A stretch of DNA of 64,000 nucleotides, from contig CAVYML010000009.1 in assembly GCA_963769605.1 (NCBI GenBank), positions 930,001-994,000 of the forward strand. Direction: 5' to 3'. The stretch comes from Fen-1254 sp963769605 (GTDB lineage: Bacteria; Bacteroidota; Ignavibacteria; UBA10030). Positions 8,248 through 18,136 of the stretch are shown here, piece by piece. Every line of letters begins with the position of its first letter. Within the stretch, counting starts at the first letter, position 1. The translations under genes and the position numbers were made by a program. The notes beneath the pieces are model-generated. The model made no database searches and had not been told where the DNA came from. It was given only the letters and a program-made list of their open reading frames with translations.

Positions 8248-10674
8248 TTACTCGCTCAGTATCTCTGTAGAAGCATCCGGCAATCCCTCTGACTTTGCTG
8301 TCAGTTTGATAATCCCGCCCTTTCCCGTTGTTTGCACAATGACAATACACCGGCCAAAACGAGCCATACGTTTTGGCAATTTGTAATTTTCCAGGCTTGA
8401 GGCATCGCCATTATCAACGCCGATAATCCTGCCTTCGCCGCTTATATCAAAATTAATCAAGTTATTGGCCAAAAGCGACCTGTTGTTGTTTTTATCACGG
8501 AGTTGAACTTCAACAATAGTAATATCCTTATTGTTAGCTTTTAGCTTTGTGGCATCCGGTGTAAGTGTTATTTTTACCGGTTCGGAAACTTGCTTCAGCA
8601 TAGCCGTCAGCGTTTTGTTGTCCGATCCTTTCGCTTGAGCTTTGACTTCCCCTGTTTCATACGGTACATACCACCAGAGACAAGAGTTTGCCGGATCAGA
8701 TTTCTTTTTTCCTAAAGATTTTCCGTTAAGGAACAGTTCTACTTCGTTACAATTGGTAAAAGCCATCACTAAAACTGAATCCCCAACAGTATAATTCCAA
8801 TGTTCGTTTTGATCGGAAGAATTTAAAAAACCTGCCAGATTTGACATAGGATCTATGGATATGTTGTCTGAATTTCTCATTTTCCGCGATGTAAGATAAA
8901 GCATGGGTTTTTCCGACCACATTGCCTGTCGCCAGTAATAGACTGGCTTTTCGGATGAGGTCAGGTCAAGCAATCCCGAAGTTGATGCATGATTGGGAAA
9001 TGGACGGGCCTCGCCCATGTAATCAACACCGGTCCAGAGAAATTGTCCGCTTATGAAATCGTTGTTTTTGACGGCAAGCCAGGCAGAATAATTATGAGAG
9101 TTCTCGCTTCCAAGTATAATTCGTTGAGGATACTGTTTATGATCTTTTTCGTAAGCCCATTCCGTATAGTTATATCCTGCAATATCCAATTCAGCGGGCA
9201 AGTTCAGTTTGTTTGAAATTGCGTTAATTGCTAATGCCATTGTCACAGGTCTCGATGTATCGATGCTTTTAACAATACCTGCTAATTTATGTGCGATATC
9301 AACCATCCGGGTGAAATCAGGTTTTCCCGTACTGTAGTCAGTAGCCGTTGGATCTGTATAGGGATCTTTGTTGTAGTCGAGTTCGTTTCCAATACTCCAG
9401 AGTATAATGCTGGGATGGTTTATATCTCGAATCACCATGCCGGACAAATCTTTTTCACTCCATTGTTCAAAATTATCTCCATATCCATCTAGTCCCGGTT
9501 TACCAAGGTTCCATCCTTTAATCCATTTGCATTTGTTGTATTCCCATTCATCGAATGCTTCGGCCAATACCATAAAGCCCATTTGGTCGCAGAGATCAAG
9601 AAATTCGGGTGCGACAGGATTATGACTGGTACGGATGGCATTGCAGCCGGCGGCTTTTAGCTTTTCAAGCCTGATTTTCCAAATTTTTTCCGGAACAGCA
9701 GCTCCGACACTACCGCCATCATGATGAAGGCAGACACCTTTAAGCTTAGTACTTACTCCATTAAGAAAGAAACCCTTATCAGGATCGAATTTAATCGAGC
9801 GAACGCCAAACGGCGTTTGATATTCGTCGATGACATCAATACCCGATATAAGTTTTGTTCTTACTTTATACAAGTAAGGATTTTCTGTATTCCATAAGAC
9901 AGGTTTATGTATGCTGAATGCCTGATCAACTGATGTTAAACTGTCTGATAGTTGAATATCAGTTTCAGCCTTGTCAACTTCTATTCCGTCTCTGTTAAGT
10001 AATGATGATTGTAGTTTTATTGTTTTACTGACTTTGTTATCATTGGCAACAATTGTTTTTACAGTTACTTTGGCTGCGGAGAGTGTTACATCCGGAGTTA
10101 AAACTTGGGTACCCCATTGAGCCACATGTATATTTTCTGAAGCTGTAAGCCATACATGCCGATAGATACCGGAGCCGCTATACCACCTCGTATCGGCATA
10201 TTTCATGTGGTCAACCCGCACCGCAATGACATTCTTTTGGCCAACTTCGATGTAAGGAGTAATGTTATAGTAAAAACTGGTATAACCATACGGATGTTTG
10301 CCGATGTATTTGCCGTTGACCCAAACCTCGCTGTTGCAATACACTCCGTCGAACTGAATAGTAATGGTTTTACCCTGGTAACTCTGCGGTATATCAAATG
10401 TTTTCCGGTACCAACCGAATCCGCCGGGAAGATAACCGGTACAACTGGCCAGGCTGCTATCAAAATCTGCTTCAATACTCCAATCATGCGGCAAATTAAT
10501 TGAACGCCAGGAGGCATCATTGAATAACGGATCTTTCGCTGCGTTTAAATCTCCCAGGTGAAACTTCCATCCAATATCAAACAACATTTTTTCCCTGCCG
10601 GCCGATTGCGAAAGTGCAATGTTGAGCATAATGATGAGAAACAGGAGACTCAAAAATAATTTTTGGGGGTTCAT
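8248..10674 (-). CDS. GH2 family beta-galactosidase
   Basis: 808-residue exported GH2 enzyme. A signal peptide (KLFLSLLFLIIMLNIALSQ) is followed by the sugar-binding sandwich (DIGWKFHLGD, NLPHDWSIE), the Ig-like domain, and a TIM barrel with LKGVCLHHDGG and AIRTSHNP. The acid/base Glu is at about residue 431 in WSIGNEL and the nucleophile Glu at about residue 524 in LGSENSHNYSAW. C-terminal Ig-like domains follow, including VELFLNGKSLG and a Big-like segment with VDNGDASS. This matches the long Bacteroidota beta-galactosidase type. It likely removes terminal beta-galactose from the polysaccharide side chains. Start ATG at 10674. Confidence 0.92.
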   Translation of the reverse strand: MNPQKLFLSLLFLIIMLNIALSQSAGREKMLFDIGWKFHLGDLNAAKDPLFNDASWRSINLPHDWSIEADFDSSLASCTGYLPGGFGWYRKTFDIPQSYQGKTITIQFDGVYCNSEVWVNGKYIGKHPYGYTSFYYNITPYIEVGQKNVIAVRVDHMKYADTRWYSGSGIYRHVWLTASENIHVAQWGTQVLTPDVTLSAAKVTVKTIVANDNKVSKTIKLQSSLLNRDGIEVDKAETDIQLSDSLTSVDQAFSIHKPVLWNTENPYLYKVRTKLISGIDVIDEYQTPFGVRSIKFDPDKGFFLNGVSTKLKGVCLHHDGGSVGAAVPEKIWKIRLEKLKAAGCNAIRTSHNPVAPEFLDLCDQMGFMVLAEAFDEWEYNKCKWIKGWNLGKPGLDGYGDNFEQWSEKDLSGMVIRDINHPSIILWSIGNELDYNKDPYTDPTATDYSTGKPDFTRMVDIAHKLAGIVKSIDTSRPVTMALAINAISNKLNLPAELDIAGYNYTEWAYEKDHKQYPQRIILGSENSHNYSAWLAVKNNDFISGQFLWTGVDYMGEARPFPNHASTSGLLDLTSSEKPVYYWRQAMWSEKPMLYLTSRKMRNSDNISIDPMSNLAGFLNSSDQNEHWNYTVGDSVLVMAFTNCNEVELFLNGKSLGKKKSDPANSCLWWYVPYETGEVKAQAKGSDNKTLTAMLKQVSEPVKITLTPDATKLKANNKDITIVEVQLRDKNNNRSLLANNLINFDISGEGRIIGVDNGDASSLENYKLPKRMARFGRCIVIVQTTGKGGIIKLTAKSEGLPDASTEILSE

Positions 10675-10736
10675 AATTTTTAGTCCTTCTATCTCTCGCG
10701 ATCAATATTATTGAATACCTTGCAGCCGGTTATACT

Positions 10737-11726
10737 TTATTTGATGTCTCCAAATCTCACATTTTCAGGCGCTGCGGGTTCATCCAATATTTGAATGGTT
10801 GTCGCCGGACCAAGATCCGGATCTTTCCAGGATTTTAACACCCAGACCACTTTTTTGTCAGGCGTAATTTCAACGGCTTGAACCGGCGGATTGGATTTAT
10901 CGATAGGGCCGTTCCATTCATTCGTCCAATTATTAATGAGCATATTGCCGCTGGGCAGGCGCCACGCTAATTGTAATGAGCCGAGTTTATAGTCGCCGGC
11001 ATCGCTTCGGGAAAACTGCGCAACAGTTTCTCCGCGATGGTTAACTTCACGAATATCCTGACGGTCGACGATCAGAACGTTGCCGTTTTTCAACGGGGCA
11101 GCCGACCACGGGACATCAGCCGGAAAAGACCAGATCTCTTTTCCATCTGCGTTGTATTCGCAAACTTTGTTCATATCCATGTGGGCGATCAGAAGCGTCC
11201 CTGCAGGCGTAATTCTCGCATGCCGGAATTGACCGTGTGTACTCCTGGGATTTGCAACGGGCACTTGAAATTGTTTTTTAATTTCGCCGGTGGCAATTTG
11301 AATGACCTTCACCATGGCCGGATCGCCGTTTTGAACAAAGAGAACATAATCTTTCCCGATAGGCATGGCAGTATGTATTTCGGTACCGGCCGGCGCATCA
11401 TAATTCCACAAAATTTTCTTTTCCGGCGAAATGAGATTTATTGCGAATTGATGAGCTATAAGCACATTGCCGTTCGAAAGTAAAACCGCATCGCTCACTT
11501 CGCCTTTGCCGGAAGGATCGTCATAAAACCAATCGACCTTTCCGTTTCTCACAATAAAGACCTGACGCTTGCCCGATTCGCCGGCATAAAGAAAATTATG
11601 TTCAGCCAATCCCTTGCCGGGTAAAATTTCATTTGGGGATTGTTCGGCGGTTTTAGTTTGAGCCGGCAGCAAAGCGGCCATGCTTAACACCGAGCAAATA
11701 AAAACAATAATGGATTTCAATTTCAT
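10737..11726 (-). CDS. Exported PQQ-like beta-propeller protein
   Basis: About 329 residues from the ATG at 11726 (AAGG nine bases upstream); a TTG at 11735 is the alternative. A signal peptide ending near LLPAQ is followed by repeated blades with the NGNVLIAH / NGNVLIVDR / SGNMLINNW pattern typical of PQQ-like beta-propellers. No enzyme motif is evident. It shares a layout with the interrupted gene at 19923-20914: GKGLxxHxFLYAGE at the start, then GQFRHARITPAGTLL, and DPDLGPATTIQILDEP at the end. The role is unknown; it could bind sugar or partner a DUF362 protein. Confidence 0.75.
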   Translation of the reverse strand: MKLKSIIVFICSVLSMAALLPAQTKTAEQSPNEILPGKGLAEHNFLYAGESGKRQVFIVRNGKVDWFYDDPSGKGEVSDAVLLSNGNVLIAHQFAINLISPEKKILWNYDAPAGTEIHTAMPIGKDYVLFVQNGDPAMVKVIQIATGEIKKQFQVPVANPRSTHGQFRHARITPAGTLLIAHMDMNKVCEYNADGKEIWSFPADVPWSAAPLKNGNVLIVDRQDIREVNHRGETVAQFSRSDAGDYKLGSLQLAWRLPSGNMLINNWTNEWNGPIDKSNPPVQAVEITPDKKVVWVLKSWKDPDLGPATTIQILDEPAAPENVRFGDIK

Positions 11727-11833
11727 AAAAATCAACCTTCCATGAATATTATGAGAACAACCTGTTTTGCGTTTGCAATGTATCGATATTGAGATATTTC
11801 ATCTCATGAAGCAATTGAATATATGTTGATATC

Positions 11834-12748
11834 CTAATTCGGTTTTGTCGCAGCGCATCGAAAGCCTATTTCACCTGTTATACTTTCCGGAGTCCATTTA
11901 TAATGGTAGCCGATGCGCATATGACCGGAAATATCCGTCCTATACGAGCCGCCTTTTGCTATTTTTTTTCCTTCGAGTCCCGATGCCTGTCCAACCGGGT
12001 CGATTTCAGGAGCCGCTGCATAAGGCGCATCCCAATCATTCACCCATTCAAAGACATTCCCGACAATGTCGTAGAGTCCCCATGGATTGGGTTTTTTGCT
12101 TGCTACAGTTGTGGTAAAAATTCCGCCCTTTTCGTACGTAAAGCCGGAAATATTGATAGACCATGCATATTCGTTTCCCCGTTCATTTACATTCTGCTCG
12201 TCCGGCGCAAAGAAATGTCTTCCGGTCGTATTCGCCCTTTCTGCATATTCATATTCGGCATTTGTGGGCAGCCGGTATCCGTTTTTCTTTATATCGAATG
12301 CCAGTCCCTCTATCTGAACAGCAGTTTGGTCTTTGCAAATAATAGAAGTATAAGAATAGACAGTGTCCAAATTGTCTCGTTTGCTGCGTGCATTGCAATA
12401 GAGAACGGCATCATACCAGGATACCTGTTCGACAGGCAGCCGTAAATCCCCTGTGTTTTTTCCGGATGGATTATTACCCATAAGTTTAAGATAATCGCTC
12501 TGAGTTACTAAAGTTGAATCCATATAAAAATCATACGTAAACGAAACCGGGTGTTTCCCGATATAGAACGCCCATCCCCCTCTCGGTTCACCTTTATAAA
12601 GGTCGCTTGTGTCCATGCCGATCATAAAACTTTGATCCTTTGCATGAATAAGAACCATTCCTGCCGGTTTGCCGCCGATCGGTGAAATTGAGAAAGCCAC
12701 ACTGAAAAAAATAGAACTCAGAAGCAAAATTAAAAGTTCGTTCTTCAT
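11834..12748 (-). CDS. SUMF1-fold (formylglycine-generating-enzyme-like) exported protein
   Basis: 304 residues with a signal peptide (LLILLLSSIFFSVAFS) and the FGE-sulfatase fold: MVLIHAKDQSFMIGMD, PVEQVSWYDAVLYCNARS, GYRLPTNAEYEYAER, NPWGLYDIVGNVFEWVND and a terminal GFRCA. In true formylglycine-generating enzymes the GGS region carries two catalytic Cys; here it reads GGSYRTDISGHMRIGYHY, with neither. No sulfatase gene is in the locus. It is therefore more likely a binding or structural member of the fold than a sulfatase activator. It lies between the TonB receptor and a beta-propeller gene. Confidence 0.8.
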   Translation of the reverse strand: MKNELLILLLSSIFFSVAFSISPIGGKPAGMVLIHAKDQSFMIGMDTSDLYKGEPRGGWAFYIGKHPVSFTYDFYMDSTLVTQSDYLKLMGNNPSGKNTGDLRLPVEQVSWYDAVLYCNARSKRDNLDTVYSYTSIICKDQTAVQIEGLAFDIKKNGYRLPTNAEYEYAERANTTGRHFFAPDEQNVNERGNEYAWSINISGFTYEKGGIFTTTVASKKPNPWGLYDIVGNVFEWVNDWDAPYAAAPEIDPVGQASGLEGKKIAKGGSYRTDISGHMRIGYHYKWTPESITGEIGFRCAATKPN

Positions 12749-13107
12749 ATATCTTTATCTGTAATTATTCAGCAAATTATGAAAACTGATTTATAATTAG
12801 TTTTAGATATCCCATTACAGATCTTCGTCGCGGATAACGTCCAATATCATTCTGTAGCCGCGACCGGTTTACCCGACCTGCATCATCTTCTGGCGGGTGG
12901 TCGCGGGATGCTCCGACACCACCCGCCTGAATGACTGCCAACCCGCTGCGCATTTTGGCGGGCGTCATCCGTCGGGTAGGCCCGCCTGAATGACTGTATC
13001 AGTCGGGCAGGCCGGTGTCGGCTACAGAATTCGTTGCGGTAACTTAATTTTCAAATATAAAACTCACGCTGAATAATCACCTTTATCTTTAATAATTGTC
13101 ATGGCTT
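12749..13107. repeat. Intergenic GC-rich inverted-repeat element
   Basis: The 360-bp gap between the TonB receptor and SUMF1-fold genes contains a GC-rich unit at 12852-13027. It is bounded by near-perfect 16-bp inverted ends (CTGTAGCCGCGACCGG and CCGGTGTCGGCTACAG). Inside, CCCGCCTGAATGACTG occurs twice, along with several CGGGC/GCCCG pairs. It is much more GC-rich than its surroundings. Related units lie at 55714-55983 and 57290-57315. No gene is visible. Confidence 0.7.
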
Positions 13108-16100
13108 CTACATATAAAAACTAATTCCGAACTGTGCATTAAAACCATACGTTTGTTGACTTGTCGGTAAATTTATATTTATCGGTGCATGGTAATAATA
13201 ATCATCGACATGGGAACCTATATTTGTAAGATTGGCAAATAGAGATAAATTTCCTACAATTTTCTGCTTTAACATAATATCGACCAACAGTACGTTATCA
13301 TAATAATCGTCAGCTATAGAAAATTTTGCGTCTAAGCTCGTAAGTGTCGTTTGCTGATATCTGAATGATACTCTTGAACTAAATCCTAGATAATCCCAAC
13401 CGACGATTATATTATATGTTGCCTTTGGCATATCTGCTAACGAACCCGATCTTGTTCTATATGCTTGATAATAAGTATAGGTTGCCTGACCATGATGTAC
13501 GACTGAATCCTCAATGACTGAATTAGCATCAAAATACGGATAGAGTTCTCGAGAACTCATAATTGCGGCATTCACATCAAGCACGAGGCCGCTGAGCATA
13601 CCCGGCAAGTACCAGAAGTTTGTCTGCCATGAAAATTCTATTCCTCTAACAAAAGCCGGTTCCGGATTATTTATCGGAACACTCGTAGAACTGTTTACAG
13701 AATTAAGGGCGGATAGGTCATAAAAATCAGGTCCAGGTAATCTATCTAAAAAATCGGCTGGTGCTTGCACTATATCTGCTCTTCTCGCCGGTTCATAGTA
13801 CGGCATCGCGTAAACAAGGTCTTTTATTTCCTTATAAAACCCATTTACAGTGAACAATCCGATATTATTGCTGGATACGTTTACTCCCAGGTCAAAATTT
13901 TGTGCAATTGCCGGTTTTAAGTACGGATTGCCTGATGCATTGATGTTTCCAAGCGCCGGGTAATCTACTAACGGAGAGAGTGCGGAAAAATCCGGTCTCG
14001 CTGCACTGCTGTAGTATGCACCTACAAGTTGTACGTTCTCTGTAGCTTTATATTTAATGTTCACAGAAGGGAAATAATTTATATGAGTTTCTGAAAATAC
14101 TCTCCATAACGGAACTCTTCCCTGGAGACCATTTGGATTAGAATTATTGGTATAAACAGCATAAGCGCCGTATTCACCTTTGAGCTCTTCATATCGAATA
14201 CCGGGAACTACGGTTAAATCCGTTCCAGCATTCAACTCCGCCATGATATAGCCTGCAGCTAATTCTTCAGTTTCACTATAATCGGAATTGAAGGAGTCAG
14301 GTCCATCTGTATAATAAGAGTCACTGCTGGTGGCATACCATACATCTCCAAGCTTCTTCAGTATCCCCATATTAAAGCCCCAGGGATCCATCGTATATCT
14401 GCCATTTAAAAATGTAGGCGGAGTGTAATTGGAAGCTAAAAAATTTGGAACCGCAACTCCATAGATATTGTAGCCGCTCGCATTCGAATTAACATTTTGC
14501 TGCAGCCATGTCATTATGGATAGAGCATGCGAGTTTGCAGCAGATTCTATTCCATATTCGACACTTGTGTCCTTGCTCACGCGATCAAATTTATGGTATT
14601 TTCCGCCTAAAGATATTTTTCCTGATAAATAATCGGATACTCTAAATGGGATATGATAATCAACCTTTGTATCGTAAGAGTTATCATTAAGGAAATTATC
14701 GGTTTTATCCAGACCCCGTAAATAAATGTCGTTTATATTATCATTACCTGCAAGATTTATTAAATTTGCAGGTTGCGCATATACAAGAAGAGTAGGGCTT
14801 GATAAATTGATTGTGTTTACTTGTTGAAATGGAAAATCTTGACCCGGATTGCTGTAATTACCTTTCGTGTAGGAGAAGGAAGCATCCAATTCCGTGCCCA
14901 GGAACTTGAACTTACTCTGCAGCGAATGTGTCCTTTCTTCTGTTTTAAGATCGGAAATCTTGGGGAGAAATGAAAACAAACCGCTTGGGATTGATTGAAA
15001 ATTGAAACTTTTGCTGTATTGTTCATCATGATCTTTTTTCTGGTTGTATAAATTAAAGAAAACAATATCTACAAAATCCGATTGATAATCTAAAATAACG
15101 CTTCCGCCGTATCGTTTCCGATCCAGATTATCAATCGTGAATTGGGCGCTTGTTGTATTAATGATCAGTGAAGGAATTATACCGTCGACGACCAACGGAT
15201 TCAATGAACTTTGAGGTGTGGGAATTGAGTAACCGGCATTAAATTGCTGCGATGGAAGCGCTTTATCTTCTGCGCTTAATTGCAGCCGTAAACCGATTGC
15301 ATCATTTAGAAACCTGTCACTCACACTCCCCGTTACTTTATAATTCTTCCAGTACTTTGTCAAATCATTATAACCGCCGTTTGCTTGAATATCGTACTTA
15401 AACTCCTGGGGAGCCTCATTTAAAGTGAAATTTACAGTTCCTCCGATAGCATCTGCATCCATATCTGCCCGTAATGATTTCGACAGCTCTACTCCTTTCA
15501 CCAGGTCGTCGCTTAGCATGCTCAAATCGATGCTTCTGTCGGATGTAGTATTGCCTCCACCGCTGTAATATCCCCCTGCTTGCCCTCCACTCATCGAGAC
15601 CATCGGTACGCCTTCAATAGTAATTTTATTGAACTGAGGAGACATTCCTCGTACTATAATTTTATCAGCTTCACCGTTTTGCCGGTCTAACGAAACACCG
15701 GGAAGTCTTCCAATTGATTCTGCAATATTTGCATCGGGCAGTTCTTTCATCTTTTCAGACGATACCACATTGACGATATTATCGGATGAAAGCTGTTGGT
15801 TAATTGCTTCTTGCTGTCCTTTTGCCTGGGCTGTGACAATTACTGCTTGCCCTTCGACTGCCTGGGGTTGAAGCCGAAAATCTTTTTCCACGACGCTGCC
15901 ATCCGGAACAACTACCTGCTCCGTGATGGTGAGATAGCCTATGTATGAAATTTTTAATGTTTTTTCACCGACCGGCACGTCATGGATAATAAATTCGCCA
16001 TTAAGATTGGAAGGAGCACCAAGGCTCGTGCCCACAACTGCAACAGTTGCTCCTATAAGAGGATCACCTGTTAATTTATCTAAGATCTTTCCCTTGATAA

Positions 16101-16203
16101 TACCGGATCCTGCAGCATATACATATTGAGAGGTTAACGAAAATGCTGCTGCAATGACAGCGCAGACAAATGATGTCCGAAAACGAAATGTACCAATAGA
16201 CAT
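13108..16203 (-). CDS. TonB-dependent outer-membrane receptor with carboxypeptidase-regulatory-like domain
   Basis: 1031-residue outer-membrane transporter. Signal peptide (FVCAVIAAAFSLTSQYVYA), then an N-terminal CarboxypepD-reg-like domain (IIKGKILDKLTGDPLIGATV to ISYIGY, about residues 33-105). The plug domain contains MKELPDANIAESIGRLPGV and IIVRGMSPQFNKITIEGVPM, followed by a long beta-barrel. No SusD homologue is adjacent, so this is a SusC-independent type. It should import oligosaccharides released at the surface. The ATG at 16203 follows AAGGAG at about 16211-16216, a clear ribosome-binding site. The C-terminal residue pattern (QFGISFYM) fits a barrel end. Its position in the operon implies the same LacI control. 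Confidence 0.9.
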   Translation of the reverse strand: MSIGTFRFRTSFVCAVIAAAFSLTSQYVYAAGSGIIKGKILDKLTGDPLIGATVAVVGTSLGAPSNLNGEFIIHDVPVGEKTLKISYIGYLTITEQVVVPDGSVVEKDFRLQPQAVEGQAVIVTAQAKGQQEAINQQLSSDNIVNVVSSEKMKELPDANIAESIGRLPGVSLDRQNGEADKIIVRGMSPQFNKITIEGVPMVSMSGGQAGGYYSGGGNTTSDRSIDLSMLSDDLVKGVELSKSLRADMDADAIGGTVNFTLNEAPQEFKYDIQANGGYNDLTKYWKNYKVTGSVSDRFLNDAIGLRLQLSAEDKALPSQQFNAGYSIPTPQSSLNPLVVDGIIPSLIINTTSAQFTIDNLDRKRYGGSVILDYQSDFVDIVFFNLYNQKKDHDEQYSKSFNFQSIPSGLFSFLPKISDLKTEERTHSLQSKFKFLGTELDASFSYTKGNYSNPGQDFPFQQVNTINLSSPTLLVYAQPANLINLAGNDNINDIYLRGLDKTDNFLNDNSYDTKVDYHIPFRVSDYLSGKISLGGKYHKFDRVSKDTSVEYGIESAANSHALSIMTWLQQNVNSNASGYNIYGVAVPNFLASNYTPPTFLNGRYTMDPWGFNMGILKKLGDVWYATSSDSYYTDGPDSFNSDYSETEELAAGYIMAELNAGTDLTVVPGIRYEELKGEYGAYAVYTNNSNPNGLQGRVPLWRVFSETHINYFPSVNIKYKATENVQLVGAYYSSAARPDFSALSPLVDYPALGNINASGNPYLKPAIAQNFDLGVNVSSNNIGLFTVNGFYKEIKDLVYAMPYYEPARRADIVQAPADFLDRLPGPDFYDLSALNSVNSSTSVPINNPEPAFVRGIEFSWQTNFWYLPGMLSGLVLDVNAAIMSSRELYPYFDANSVIEDSVVHHGQATYTYYQAYRTRSGSLADMPKATYNIIVGWDYLGFSSRVSFRYQQTTLTSLDAKFSIADDYYDNVLLVDIMLKQKIVGNLSLFANLTNIGSHVDDYYYHAPININLPTSQQTYGFNAQFGISFYM

Positions 16204-16246
16204 TTTTTTCTCCTTTCAATGATTTTTATTATTTCTATGTCTTAGA

Positions 16247-18060
16247 TCAATAATCGTTCTTCATACTCTCGTAATACGTTTTTAATATATACCATGCCTT
16301 CTTTTTATCGCCGCGGTCGGAAAGCAATCCTTTCCGGTTCCATCCGTTTTGAAATACGGGATGCAATCTCCCGAGTGAACGGTAATCGACCAAGAGCCAT
16401 GGACACATACCGCTTAAGTTCGGAGCTGCGTGTAACATTTCTATTTGGTCTTTATAGATCTGTTCCTGATATTCTTCACTCCAGGAAGCGGCCTCATCTA
16501 TGGGTCCGGAATTACTGCCGTAGAGAGCTTCACCGCCAAATTCCGAAACTACGATGGGCTTATCGCTGCAAATTAATTTCCATTGTACATCTTCAGGGCG
16601 CCCCTGCCAGGGGGAATACCAGCCCAGGTATTCGTTGATCGACATAATATCGAAATATGGATAAAGCGGATCCCAAACATTAAAGGTATTGTTTTCATAT
16701 CCCTGGGAACAAATTGGAGAAGTGATAAGCCGGGTCGAATCCAGAAGCCTACATTGGCGAGAAAGATCAACGAGAGCCATGGTACGGTTGGGCGTTGAAT
16801 CGTAGGTTTCATTCGATAAGCTCCAGATGATTACTCCACAGCGGTTCCTGTCCCGGCGAATCATTTCTTTCATCATAAGAGCAATTTTATCGGTCACTCC
16901 CGGAGCGGAGAATTCAATATGCTGATACACGGGTATTTCATCCCAAACCATGATCCCCATTTTTTCCGCTAATCTTACCATATACTCGCTGTGAGGATAG
17001 TGAACTAAACGTACGAAGTTGCATCCCAATTCTTTTGCCCACGTTAATAATACTAAAGCATCGGATTCTGAAAAAGCTCTCGCTGCCCTGAGTGGATTTT
17101 CTTCATGGATGTTAATCCCTTTTAAAAACAGGGGCTTGCCGTTTAAGAGTATTTTTGTCCCCTGGGTTTCAACACTTCTAAAACCAAGGTTCTCAACAAT
17201 GGTGTCGGTTTCACTTTGTAGAATGACCTTATAGAGTTTTGGGTTATCGGGTGACCAGAGTTTAAACTTTGAACTAAAAATAATCTCTGCTACTCCATCG
17301 CTCTTTGATTTGGTTTTATGGTCAATACCTAACTCAGGCACCTTAACGCTGATGTTTTGCGATAGGTGAGCGCCGTTTATTTTAACCCATCCCGCGACTT
17401 CATTCAGCGAATGTTTTTTCAACTGGATAAAGTAATCTTCAATAAATGAATTGTCTGTTTCAATTAAATTGACATCCCGTGTAATGCCTCCGTAGTTAAC
17501 CCAATCATAACCCAATCCTGGAATTCCATCTTTCAGCCGCTGGTTATTGACCATGACAACAAGAGCGTTTTCTCCTTCTTTGACCGCATCGGTAATTTCA
17601 AACTGGAAAGGAGTAAACCCGCCTTCATGGCTGCCTATATGATGGGTGTTCAAATAAACATCCGCAATATAGTTCACCGCCCCAAAATGAAGAAACAATC
17701 TTCTATCTTTATGAATCCGGCAGTGAAACGTTTTTTTGTACCACACGGTCCCCTCATAGTACGTGAGTTCGGGTTTCTGAGTATTAAAATCTCCCGGTAC
17801 ATTGAGCAGAGGTCCGCCTTCAAAGGAGTACCGATAAATTCGGTTTTTTTCTCCGGTTTCTTTTCCATCCATACCTGCCGCCACGTGCCAACTCCCATGG
17901 GATCAATAATAACCTGCCATTTCCCGTTAAGGCTGGTGCATTGCCGTCCCGGCAAATTAGTCATTGCACTTTGGGCATATACAGCATTTAAATTACCGCC
18001 GCTGCTAAAAATAAAACCGATACAAAATATCAGATATACATTTACTTTTTTAGTTATCAT
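16247..18060 (-). pseudogene. GH2 family enzyme (beta-glucuronidase-like), frameshifted in an A7 run
   Basis: Two frames together make one GH2 enzyme. The N-terminal frame starts near 18060 (ATG; 18087 is an alternative), has a signal peptide ending NAVYAQ, then SLNGKWQVIIDP and MEKKPEKK. The rest (546 codons, ending at 16247) begins in another frame with IYRYSFEGGPLLNVPGDFN and contains YEGTVWYKKTF, KGINIHEENP, FVRLVHYPH, the acid/base IIWSLSNETYD and the nucleophile VVSEFGGEALYG. The frames join at a run of seven A (plus-strand T at 17844-17850); one more A would restore the family sequence KPEKKNRIYRYSFEG. The cause could be a real one-base deletion, transcriptional slippage, -1 frameshifting or a sequencing error. 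All catalytic residues are downstream of the shift. Confidence 0.85.
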
Positions 18061-18136
18061 AAAAAATCGGATGTCCTTCTTATGCATGGGTACCGCTCGC
18101 TGCACAGAGGTTCATCTTTTATAATCATCAAAAGAT

